Assembly: GCA_022706165.1 (NCBI GenBank)
Contig: JAKJDA010000027.1
Span: 1 to 14,976 of the forward strand
Direction of reading: 5' to 3'
DNA: 14,976 nucleotides
Source of the DNA: Candidatus Hydrogenedentota bacterium
GTDB lineage: Bacteria > Hydrogenedentota > Hydrogenedentia > Hydrogenedentales > SLHB01
Of this stretch, positions 1-6,760 are shown in pieces. Both the position numbers and the translations under genes were made by a program. Position 1 is the first letter of the stretch; each line of letters starts with the position of its first letter. Below the pieces are notes generated by a model. It was not told where the DNA came from, made no database searches, and was given only the letters and a program-made list of their open reading frames with translations.

Positions 1-188
1 CGTTCAAAAACCTCGTTGCTGATGTCTTCGGCGTCCGTTTCGAGGAGCGGTCCTTCCTGTGCCGTGGCGAGTTTTCGGCGGACGGCCCATCGCACGAGTT
101 CCATGTACGCGGCGCAGAACTGCGCGCGCGCCATGTCGTCGCCTTCTTGGCAACGGCGAATCAATTCGGCGATGTTGTGCGGTTCCAG
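1..188 (-). CDS. ECF-type RNA polymerase sigma factor, N-terminal part (truncated by window edge)
   Basis: The reading frame translates as ELEPHNIAELIRRCQEGDD, then an FCAAYMELVRWAVRRKL-like stretch, then AEDISNEVFER at the edge. This matches the start of sigma-70 region 2 in ECF-type factors: an 'LI(R/A)RCQ.GD' helix, an aromatic-rich helix, then 'AEDI..EVF' in region 2.2, which contacts core RNA polymerase. Only about 60 residues are present, so the promoter-binding region 4 is outside the window. The start is unresolved. The frame is open back to a TGA at 254-256 but has no ATG, GTG or TTG before the conserved helix. The options are CTG at 188, TTG at 164, or ATG at 134, which has a good GAAGG ribosome binding site but would remove the first helix. 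The gene lies just downstream of the TPR membrane protein gene on the same strand, so co-transcription is likely. The family call is fairly secure; the left coordinate is cut and the right one is a guess. Confidence 0.6.
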   Translation of the reverse strand, partial: MEPHNIAELIRRCQEGDDMARAQFCAAYMELVRWAVRRKLATAQEGPLLETDAEDISNEVFE

Positions 189-243
189 CTCTCGTTCTCC
201 CGGATCTTCCGACCGGCATGCCGCCGATCGCGGCCCCTGCGGC

Positions 244-1857
244 CTACGGTTGGAGTTTGCTCAAGGCGTCGCCGACGGCTTTCATTTCCTCTGCGGCAAA
301 GCCAGACGTGAGCAGCTTGAATTGCCAAGGATACAGCGACGTCTCGATGCGGTAGACGACCACCCATACGCTGGCGACGGTCAGCAACAGGCCGCAGAGT
401 ATCCCATAGTAGCGTCGGACAAGCGCGGCGTACAGAATGCCCTGGAGTCGACGGCGGCCAGGCTCCTTCGGGGGCTCTCCAGTCTCCTCGGGCGAGGCGG
501 CGAGAGCCGGCGCCAGCGTGCGCAAAATCAACAACGGATACACGGGACCGAAAAGGACCGCCAAGACGATGATGCCGGTCCAGGTCCACGTCGCTCCTTG
601 GGCGATCCAGGCCCCTTGAGAACCGGGCAGCATGTGTCCAGCAGTGACAGAGCCGAGCAGGAGAAGCATGAGCGCAGGAAATGCGGCAAATCCTGCTCGC
701 GCCGGAGACGGATGACGCAACGCCCAGGATTCGCGGGTGACGCGGAATGCCTTGGCCAACGCGTATGCCAAGAGATAGCATAGCGCGAGCAAGGCAAATG
801 TCTTCACCCACAGCGTCAACGGCGCCTGACGGCGGACTTTTTCTGTCTGAACGAGGGCGTCGCGTTGCGATTCAAATGCCAGGAGTTCATTCAAGACGTC
901 CGTGATGGCGGCGCGCTCTTGCTGTTTGCCGGAAGAGGCGGAGGCAGTTTCCTCGGTCGCTAGCTTGCGGGAGGCGTCCAGGGCCGCTCGCTGGATGGTG
1001 AGTCCTGCGATTGCCTGCGGCGCGACGCCGGGCATGGGATTCTTCGCCGACGCGCCGGAGGCGAGTCGCGCCGTTTCGACGAGGCGGCCTCCCATGCTGA
1101 AAAGAGTTTCGAAGGCTTCTTTCCAGAAGTAATGCCGCTTGCGCTGCGCGTCATCAGCGGCCTTTGCCGTGAGAAAATTCGCGTATCCGTAGAGAGGCGC
1201 CAACGCCTCGTCCACCGCCTCGCGCGTCAGGCGCGCATACCACATGCCGTCCGTAGGCAATGCCGAAAACCACTGCGGCTTCGGAAATTGCATCTGGCGA
1301 TTGGTTCCGTTCGTGCGGGCGATGCGATCGAGCGAGGTTTTGAAGGCCTCTTGCGTCGGCTCTACAAACGGCAGCGTGCTGGCCTCCAGGTAAGCCGGCA
1401 ATGCGTTTTGCGGATCGAGTTCAGCCGCTTTCGCGAAGGCGGCCTGGGCCTCGGCCCAACGCTCCGCAAGCGCCAATTGACAGCCGTATCGTATCCGGAC
1501 CGATGGATTTTGCGGATCGAGTCTGCACGCCGCGGCGTAGGTGTCGATCACCTTTTCCCGCTCTTCGCGCTCGGCGAGAGCCTCGAGGTATTTTGGCGTT
1601 TGCGTCGTGCGCGTCTGCTTGTCGATTTTCACCGCTTGCATGAGAAAAGGACGGGCAGATTCCGGCTCGTGCGTGAGCGCGGCCAGATAGAGCCGTTCCG
1701 AAGGCTCATAACGAAGAAAATTTTCCGTAAACCACATCATGGCCGCGAAAAACGCCGAAAACGCCACGCATAGCCGGAACGAGCGGCGCAAGCGACGCGC
1801 CCCAATGGGATCGCCGATGCGTCCGGCCAACAACGCCGCAAGCGCATCGTTCTTCAC
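244..1857 (-). CDS. TPR-containing multi-pass membrane protein, function unknown
   Basis: A 537-residue protein starting at GTG 1857. The start is supported by GGGAGG at 1864-1869 and by a 4-nt GTGA overlap with the pgi stop, a sign of translational coupling. A basic N-terminus (RRLRRSFR, about 21-28) leads into a first membrane helix (about 29-45). A soluble part of about 300 residues follows, holding two TPR-like units around residues 102-155 (ending CRLDPQNP and AAELDPQN). The C-terminal third has about four more helices, near 347-371, 388-409, 422-450 and 483-503. By the positive-inside rule, the N-terminus would be cytoplasmic and the TPR region extracytoplasmic. TPR units usually mediate protein-protein contacts. 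No catalytic motif was seen and I do not recognise the family. Its place between pgi and a sigma factor gene does not reveal a role. It could be a scaffold for an envelope assembly or part of a signalling pair with the sigma factor, but that is speculation. Confidence 0.85.
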   Translation of the reverse strand: MKNDALAALLAGRIGDPIGARRLRRSFRLCVAFSAFFAAMMWFTENFLRYEPSERLYLAALTHEPESARPFLMQAVKIDKQTRTTQTPKYLEALAEREEREKVIDTYAAACRLDPQNPSVRIRYGCQLALAERWAEAQAAFAKAAELDPQNALPAYLEASTLPFVEPTQEAFKTSLDRIARTNGTNRQMQFPKPQWFSALPTDGMWYARLTREAVDEALAPLYGYANFLTAKAADDAQRKRHYFWKEAFETLFSMGGRLVETARLASGASAKNPMPGVAPQAIAGLTIQRAALDASRKLATEETASASSGKQQERAAITDVLNELLAFESQRDALVQTEKVRRQAPLTLWVKTFALLALCYLLAYALAKAFRVTRESWALRHPSPARAGFAAFPALMLLLLGSVTAGHMLPGSQGAWIAQGATWTWTGIIVLAVLFGPVYPLLILRTLAPALAASPEETGEPPKEPGRRRLQGILYAALVRRYYGILCGLLLTVASVWVVVYRIETSLYPWQFKLLTSGFAAEEMKAVGDALSKLQP

Positions 1858-3221
1858 CCGTTTCCTCCCATCAACGTGCGGGCGATCTGCTTGCCCTCTT
1901 CAACGCCGGGCTGATCGAAGGCGTTCACGTTGTACAAGCGGCCCGCCATCGCCGTTTGCGCCTCGAAGAGGTAGAGCGTCTGGGCGATGGTGTTCTCGTT
2001 GATGACGGGGAGGATGATCCGCATGACGGGGCGCTGGCTGATCTTCAGGGCGTCGATGGAGCCGCGCAGTTCGGCGGCCATGAGCCTGTTCATCGACGCT
2101 CCGCGCAAGTAACCGAGCTCGCTGACGAATTTCAGGGATTCCGGAATGCGCAGCGTCTTGGAAAAGCGCGCCACCTCGAGCGTCGTGATGGTTTTGTTGT
2201 TCGGGCCTTCCCGGTAAAGCTGCATCTGGCTATGCTGGTCCGTTGCGCCCAGCGCCTTGATGGGGGTCTGCCCCGCGTACACTTCCTCGCCATCGAGCGT
2301 GTAACGCTTGCCCAAGCTTTCCGCCCAGAGTTGCCGGTACCAGTCCGCAATGTCGCGCAAGGCGTCGGCGTACGGCATCATCACCGACATCGTCTTGCCT
2401 TTGTGCGTGTCTGCGAGATACTCGATGGCCGCGCGCAAATACGCCGGATTTTCATCCAGCGAGGCCGCAGCGCAGCGTTTGTCCATCGCGGCGCAACCCT
2501 CACGGAAGCCGTCGAGATTCATGCCCAGCATGGCCGCCGGAAACATGCCCACGGGCGAAAAGACGGAAAAACGGCCCCCTACGTTGAGGGGCACCTCAAA
2601 ACTCTTCAGACCATAGTGGTCCGCCACAGGATGCAGCAGGCTCGGCTTGGCGCCCTTGCCTCGCGGATTCGTCGTGACCACCAAGTGATCTTTCACGGCG
2701 GCTTTGCCGAGTTTCTTCTCAAGGAGATCGATGACTATCATCAACTGAGACATCGTTTCCGCGGTCTCGCCGGACTTCGAAATGGCGTTGTAGAGCGTTT
2801 TGCCCGGCGGGCACAGGCGCATCATGTCGCGAAAGGTGACCGGGTCGATGTTGTCCATGACAAACACGCGCGGGAATCCCTTGCGCGCGCGCTTGGATTG
2901 GATGTTATAGTGCTGCGAACGCAATGCCGTGATCAGGGCGCGCAGACCCAACGCCGATCCGCCGATGCCCAAAACGACGAGGTTTTCGCAGCCCTTCCTA
3001 AGGAAAGCCTCTGCCGTGGTCTTGACGTCCCCCCAAACGCCTCGGTCTTTGTACAGATCCCAAAAACCATAGACGCCGTCCTTGCGTTCCTTGCGCAAAA
3101 CCTTGTGGGCCGCAGCTATCTGGGGCTCGACGCTCTTTAACTCGACCGGCATGACGCCGTTTTCCTTGCCGACGGCAGACGACTTCGCGCGCGTCACGTC
3201 AATGCGGATATCAAAAGCCAT
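1854..3221 (-). CDS. pgi: Glucose-6-phosphate isomerase
   Basis: A 455-residue cytoplasmic enzyme that interconverts glucose 6-phosphate and fructose 6-phosphate in glycolysis and gluconeogenesis. Its length fits the short bacterial class (about 450 residues) rather than the 550-residue E. coli class. Visible motifs: GIGGS (85-89); SKSGET (148-153), which binds the phosphate; the first family signature NVGGRFSVFSPVG (213-225); QLWAESLGK (297-305), whose Glu301 fits the catalytic glutamate; GATDQHSQ (325-332) with a conserved His; and the second signature ending FDQPGVEEGK (435-444), with the conserved active-site Lys444. The frame stays open for 81 codons upstream, but that part has no family similarity. 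ATG 3221 is chosen because GGAGG sits 5 nt before it. It is the first gene of a minus-strand operon and overlaps the next gene by 4 nt. The identification is very secure. Confidence 0.97.
   Translation of the reverse strand: MAFDIRIDVTRAKSSAVGKENGVMPVELKSVEPQIAAAHKVLRKERKDGVYGFWDLYKDRGVWGDVKTTAEAFLRKGCENLVVLGIGGSALGLRALITALRSQHYNIQSKRARKGFPRVFVMDNIDPVTFRDMMRLCPPGKTLYNAISKSGETAETMSQLMIVIDLLEKKLGKAAVKDHLVVTTNPRGKGAKPSLLHPVADHYGLKSFEVPLNVGGRFSVFSPVGMFPAAMLGMNLDGFREGCAAMDKRCAAASLDENPAYLRAAIEYLADTHKGKTMSVMMPYADALRDIADWYRQLWAESLGKRYTLDGEEVYAGQTPIKALGATDQHSQMQLYREGPNNKTITTLEVARFSKTLRIPESLKFVSELGYLRGASMNRLMAAELRGSIDALKISQRPVMRIILPVINENTIAQTLYLFEAQTAMAGRLYNVNAFDQPGVEEGKQIARTLMGGNG
1864..1869 (-). promoter_or_regulatory. 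Ribosome binding site of the TPR membrane protein gene
   Basis: GGGAGG lies inside the last codons of pgi, 6 nt before the GTG at 1857. It supports the GTG start, as no ATG lies nearby, and implies that the gene is translated from the pgi transcript. Confidence 0.7.
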
Positions 3222-3226
3222 ATTAG

Positions 3227-3231
3227 CCTCC
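3227..3231 (-). promoter_or_regulatory. Ribosome binding site that fixes the pgi start
   Basis: GGAGG, 5 nt before ATG 3221. It overlaps the alternative ATG at 3233, which argues against that codon and against the longer open frame further upstream. Confidence 0.8.
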
Positions 3232-3263
3232 ATGTTGGTGGTTCCGGGTTGCATCGCGCGGAT

Positions 3264-3269
3264 ATTGTA
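3264..3269 (-). promoter_or_regulatory. Candidate -10 element for the pgi operon
   Basis: TACAAT on the minus strand, about 43 nt upstream of the pgi start, matches five of six bases of the sigma70 -10 consensus. The stretch at the usual -35 distance (AGAAAC, 3287-3292) matches poorly, so this is a moderate candidate. The same TACAAT hexamer occurs before the second SGNH gene and before nadA. Confidence 0.4.
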
Positions 3270-3435
3270 CAGGAAATGCCGCGCCCGTTTCTTATCGCGC
3301 GTGCAGCCGCTCACCCTTCCCTCGGAGCCCGGACTGCCCGCGCGGGAACCGGGCGCTGCAAAAGCCGACGCGCTGCGCCAAACAACAAGACCTGGAGCGT
3401 GTGGAGCCGGGAAAACATTACGGCCAGGAGGATAA

Positions 3436-3464
3436 TTGACGTCGCCGCATGAGGGTGATAGCAT
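3436..3464 (+). promoter_or_regulatory. Candidate sigma70-like promoter for the radical SAM block
   Basis: TTGACG (3436-3441), a 17-nt spacer, then TAGCAT (3459-3464). The -35 box matches five of six consensus bases and the -10 box four of six, at ideal spacing. Transcription would start near 3471, giving a leader of about 75 nt that contains the hairpins at 3503-3536. Confidence 0.5.
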
Positions 3465-3502
3465 AGGAAAATCGGGATAGTTTTCTTATTTATAGGAACC
3501 GT

Positions 3503-3536
3503 CGGCTCGGCGCATATAGCCGCTCCTACGGGGCGG
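3503..3536 (+). promoter_or_regulatory. Two mutually exclusive hairpins over the first radical SAM ribosome binding site
   Basis: Hairpin 1 pairs CGGCT (3503-3507) with AGCCG (3518-3522). Hairpin 2 pairs CCGCTCC (3520-3526) with GGGGCGG (3530-3536) around a 3-nt loop, with one G-T(U) wobble. They share CCG at 3520-3522 and so cannot form together. Hairpin 2 covers the first half of the GGAG ribosome binding site at 3535-3538. This could gate translation, but short GC-rich stems also arise by chance. No known riboswitch is recognised. Confidence 0.35.
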
Positions 3537-3547
3537 AGATGTTTTTC

Positions 3548-5017
3548 GTGAAAGTTCTGTTCGTAATCCCAACCGCGTTCGCGCTCGAACCGTTGGGCGT
3601 CATGTTGCTCACGGCAATCTGCAAACGCCACGGGCATACGACCAGCCTCGCCATTTTGAGCAAGTCCGACCTCGTCCGTCGAGTTGCCGAATTCGAGCCC
3701 GACGTCGTTGCCTACAGCGCCACGAGCGCCGACGCGCCTGTCTTCAAAACCGCCGATGAACGGCTCCGAACGGCGATGCGCCAGAGCGGACGCCGCGTCT
3801 TCCGGATTATGGGCGGTCCCTATCCTACCTTCACGCCATCGGTCATCGATGAACTCGAACTCGATGCCATCTGCCAGGGCGAAGGCGATCACGCAATGCC
3901 GGAACTCCTGCGAAGGCTGGAGGCCGGCGAGAGCATCGAGGGCATTCCCAACATTGCCCTGACGAGTGCAGGCGCGCCCCTCAAAGAATTGGTGCAGGAC
4001 CTCGACGCGCAGCCTATCCCCGATCGCGACGAGTACTACCGCGTCGTGCCGTATTACCGGATTTCCGGCATGCGATCGCTCATCACGGGGCGGGGCTGCC
4101 CCTACAACTGCACCTATTGCTTCAATCAGGCGTTCAACGACATGTTCCGCGGCTGCGGTCCCATTTTGCGGCGGCGTTCCGTCGAAAACGTTCTCGAAGA
4201 AATCGAATATATGGGCAAGCACTATCCGCCGATGCGACTCGTGCGTTTCACCGACGACACCTTCGCGCACGGCGTCGACCCGTGGCTCGAAGAGTTTTGC
4301 GAGAAATACCCCCGACGCATTGGATTGCCGTTCTACTGTCTGATGCGATCGAACACGCTGACCGAAGACACGGCGCGCTTGCTGAAACAAGCCGGCTGCC
4401 ACGCGGTCAGCATGTCCATCGAGAGCGGGTCGGAGGCGATCCGAAACGGAATCCTTGGGCGTAGCCTTACCGACGAGCGGGTGCGCGAATCCTTCGCCAT
4501 CGCGAAGCGATACGGTCTGCGCACGTTCGCCAGCACAATGCTCGCCATTCCCGGCACATCGCTCAAGGAGGATTTTGAGTCGCTGGAGTTTGTGCGACGC
4601 CTCAAACCCACTGCTCCTCTGTTCCCGATCTGGACGCCGTACCGAGGCACGCAAATGTGGCAGCAGGCCGTGGACGCGGGATTGCTCGACACCGGCGCCG
4701 ATGTCGCGAATTGGTTCAATGGAGCGAGTGCGTTGAATTGCTATACCCCGGAAGAGAAGAACACGCAATTGCGCATCTGTTTCGTGGGGCCTTTGTACGT
4801 TAACGCGCCGCGTTTTCTGCAACCGCTGCTGCTACGTCTCATCAAGAGCAGGATTCCCATAGGCCTGATGTTGCCGCCATTGGCAATCTATGTCACATAC
4901 CGCATCTCGACGCGCATTTTTCCGCAAGGCATTCCACGCAGTCCCAGCGGCTTGTTTCACATGATCGTCGAGACGGTGAAGTACATGGCTACGCGCGGCG
5001 AGGCCCAAAAACCGTAG
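3548..5017 (+). CDS. B12-binding-domain radical SAM protein, substrate unknown
   Basis: A 489-residue enzyme from the preferred GTG start; an ATG three codons earlier at 3539 also reads in frame. GTG is chosen because GGAG at 3535-3538 lies 9 nt before it but directly abuts the ATG, and because MKVLFVIP is the usual beginning of these proteins. Residues about 1-140 look like the Rossmann-type B12-binding domain (LLTAICKRHGHTT, MGGPYPTF, CQGEGD). The cobalamin His motif DxHxxG is not evident, so real cobalamin binding is uncertain. The radical SAM core begins with CPYNCTYC (Cys184, Cys188, Cys191), which should bind a [4Fe-4S] cluster that cleaves S-adenosylmethionine. FTDDTF, MSIESGSE and MLAIPGT are further typical core segments. 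The C-terminus (about 425-455) is hydrophobic and may touch the membrane. A second radical SAM gene follows 18 nt later. Relatives include methyltransferases and lipid or cofactor-modifying enzymes; nothing here picks a substrate. Confidence 0.9.
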   Translation: MKVLFVIPTAFALEPLGVMLLTAICKRHGHTTSLAILSKSDLVRRVAEFEPDVVAYSATSADAPVFKTADERLRTAMRQSGRRVFRIMGGPYPTFTPSVIDELELDAICQGEGDHAMPELLRRLEAGESIEGIPNIALTSAGAPLKELVQDLDAQPIPDRDEYYRVVPYYRISGMRSLITGRGCPYNCTYCFNQAFNDMFRGCGPILRRRSVENVLEEIEYMGKHYPPMRLVRFTDDTFAHGVDPWLEEFCEKYPRRIGLPFYCLMRSNTLTEDTARLLKQAGCHAVSMSIESGSEAIRNGILGRSLTDERVRESFAIAKRYGLRTFASTMLAIPGTSLKEDFESLEFVRRLKPTAPLFPIWTPYRGTQMWQQAVDAGLLDTGADVANWFNGASALNCYTPEEKNTQLRICFVGPLYVNAPRFLQPLLLRLIKSRIPIGLMLPPLAIYVTYRISTRIFPQGIPRSPSGLFHMIVETVKYMATRGEAQKP

Positions 5018-5024
5018 CGCATCC

Positions 5025-5030
5025 GAGGAG
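5025..5030 (+). promoter_or_regulatory. Ribosome binding site that fixes the second radical SAM start
   Basis: GAGGAG, 5 nt before GTG 5036, in the 18-nt gap between the two radical SAM genes. It supports the GTG start and translation from a shared message. Confidence 0.7.
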
Positions 5031-5035
5031 ACAGC

Positions 5036-6760
5036 GTGCCGCAACGCAAGCTATTGCTAACGTCCGTCGTGGGGCCCTACGGCATCGAAGATGAATATGC
5101 CGCCGGGTACGGCATGCTCATGGACGGGCTCAAGATCAACCTCTGTTACGGTCAGGGCGTGCATGCGCCGCAAGCCACGCAGAGCAGTTTCGCACTCGAC
5201 CTGCTTGCCCTCAACATCTCCGTGCCGACGACCGTGCTCGATTTCCCGTCGTGGCAACGCTTCACGCGAGAACTTGAAAAGGGCTATACGGACGTCGGCA
5301 TCTCGTTCGTCATGGCCAATGTGTACAAGGCCAAACGCATGGCGGAGTACATTCGCGCGCACTATCCCGACGTGAAGATCATTCTCGGCAGTTACGGAAC
5401 GCTGATACCGGGCATCGAGGACATGCTGCCGTTCGACGCGATGTGCCGGGGGGAGGGCGTGCGCTGGTTGCGCGCCTATTTTGGCGACGATCCCAATGCC
5501 CCCTTGGTGCATCCGGTGATGTCGTACCTGACCAAAATGCGCGCGTACGGCGTCAACGTGAGCAAACGTCTTAAATCGGCGATCATCATTCCGGGGCTTG
5601 GCTGCGAAGGAGCCTGCGATTTCTGTTCCACGACGCGCATGTTCGACTATCACTATCTGCCCATGCTGCGCAACGGCCAGGAGTTTTTCGAACTCTGCCT
5701 TCGAGGCGACGCGCAACTGGGCATCCAGTCGTTTGCCGTGTACGACGAGAATTTTGCGAAGAACACCCAGATGGCGCGCGAGATTCTGGCGGAGATGGAG
5801 CGGCACGGCAAGCCATACAAGTTCACCATGTTCGCCTCGGCCAACGTCGTGCAGGCCATGGGCGCGGATTTTCTCGTGCGCATGGGCTTCGAACAGATTC
5901 TCATCGGCGTCGAGTCGACGCAACGGCCCTATGCAAAGACCCAGGGCGTCGACATGGCGGCGCTCGTTCGCGATCTTCAGGACAAAGGCATCACCGTCAC
6001 GACGTCCATCATTCTTTTCCTCGAAGAACACAACAAACAAAATATCTGGGACGAGATCAACGCGGCCATCGCGCTCGGCAGCGAGATTCAGATATTCAAC
6101 ATGGTCGTGCCCATTCCCGGCACGCAGTTATATGACGAGTTCCGCAATAAGGGGTATGTCGACGAACAACCCAACTACCGCGAGATGCACGCACTCACGC
6201 TCGTTGTGCCGCGCCACCCCCACTTCACGACCGATGAGGCGCACGACATTCAAGTCAAAGCGTATCGCATGAAGTATGAGGCCAATGGCCCGGTCACCCT
6301 TGCCAAGTGCCACACGATGGTGCGCGGGTATTTGCGAGCGATGGAGGATTTCAAGACGCGCGAGCGGGAGGGCCTTGCTTGGGACGAGGAGGCGATGCGG
6401 TATGTGAAACGCGACAACCCGGCGCCCGACACGTTTATGAAGTTGCGCATCGCGGAATTGCGCGATCGCGCCCGACGCGGACGCCCCATTCTCCTGACCT
6501 GCTGGGCGTATGCGGTCAACCAAAACGCGCGCCGAAAGGCCCGGGAAACGATGCATCTTTACCGGAAGGCTTTTGGGCCCATGACGCCTATCGAGTGGAT
6601 CGTGTCGCTGGGCGTGCTGTGTACGGCATCCATCGAGGCGATCCGCATCTGGATTCGCGAAAAATTGCTGGGCAAACATCCTTCAGGCTATCAGCCCCCG
6701 ACGCGCTGTGTGCAGTATCCCGGCGCCGCCCTTCGACATGACGCCCAGCATGGACACTGA
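5036..6760 (+). CDS. Second radical SAM protein with B12-binding-like N-terminus, substrate unknown
   Basis: A 574-residue protein starting at GTG 5036, with GAGGAG 5 nt upstream. Residues about 1-160 resemble the B12-binding Rossmann fold of this superfamily (YTDVGISFVMAN, KIILGSYGTLIPG, CRGEGV), without an obvious cobalamin-ligating His. The radical SAM core starts with CEGACDFC (Cys190, Cys194, Cys197), the cluster-binding CxxxCxxC. SFAVYDENF, LIGVESTQ and MVVPIPGTQLYDEF are later core segments. Residues about 400-574 form an extra region with a hydrophobic stretch near 520-540 (IEWIVSLGVLCTASIEAIRIW) that may anchor or associate with the membrane. It shares the general plan of the preceding radical SAM protein but little close sequence, so the two probably do different steps rather than being a recent duplication. 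Its end overlaps the start of the SGNH gene. The superfamily is secure; the reaction is unknown. Confidence 0.9.
   Translation: MPQRKLLLTSVVGPYGIEDEYAAGYGMLMDGLKINLCYGQGVHAPQATQSSFALDLLALNISVPTTVLDFPSWQRFTRELEKGYTDVGISFVMANVYKAKRMAEYIRAHYPDVKIILGSYGTLIPGIEDMLPFDAMCRGEGVRWLRAYFGDDPNAPLVHPVMSYLTKMRAYGVNVSKRLKSAIIIPGLGCEGACDFCSTTRMFDYHYLPMLRNGQEFFELCLRGDAQLGIQSFAVYDENFAKNTQMAREILAEMERHGKPYKFTMFASANVVQAMGADFLVRMGFEQILIGVESTQRPYAKTQGVDMAALVRDLQDKGITVTTSIILFLEEHNKQNIWDEINAAIALGSEIQIFNMVVPIPGTQLYDEFRNKGYVDEQPNYREMHALTLVVPRHPHFTTDEAHDIQVKAYRMKYEANGPVTLAKCHTMVRGYLRAMEDFKTREREGLAWDEEAMRYVKRDNPAPDTFMKLRIAELRDRARRGRPILLTCWAYAVNQNARRKARETMHLYRKAFGPMTPIEWIVSLGVLCTASIEAIRIWIREKLLGKHPSGYQPPTRCVQYPGAALRHDAQHGH

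Larger units (their letters stand above)
3222..3547. other. Divergent intergenic region between pgi and the first radical SAM gene
   Basis: These 326 nt hold a candidate pgi promoter on the minus strand, a candidate promoter for the radical SAM block on the plus strand, and two competing hairpins next to the radical SAM start; all are listed separately. The middle, about 3300-3420, is GC-rich and open in more than one frame. It shows no protein family resemblance, no convincing ribosome binding site and no RNA gene, and is best left unannotated. Confidence 0.7.

Noticed and set aside
3420..3440. GCCAGGAG at about 3423-3430, resembling the start of a cobalamin-riboswitch B12 box upstream of a B12-type radical SAM gene
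   Set aside because: Only the first eight bases fit; the rest of the box is absent and the surrounding sequence does not show the expected long stems. It is more likely chance, and it overlaps the candidate promoter.
3222..3464. An 81-codon open extension upstream of the pgi start, on the minus strand
   Set aside because: It has no resemblance to glucose-6-phosphate isomerases, which begin close to MAFDIRID, and the GGAGG site fits ATG 3221. It is probably leader sequence that happens to be open.
3311..4822. A 503-codon minus-strand open frame opposite the first radical SAM gene
   Set aside because: It is antisense to a gene with clear family motifs, is rich in Arg/Ala/His as expected of a complementary frame, and shows no domain. 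It is a coding shadow.
3548..6760. The two radical SAM genes as a recent tandem duplication
   Set aside because: They share only the superfamily layout. Their cluster motifs (CPYNCTYC and CEGACDFC), lengths and C-terminal regions differ widely.
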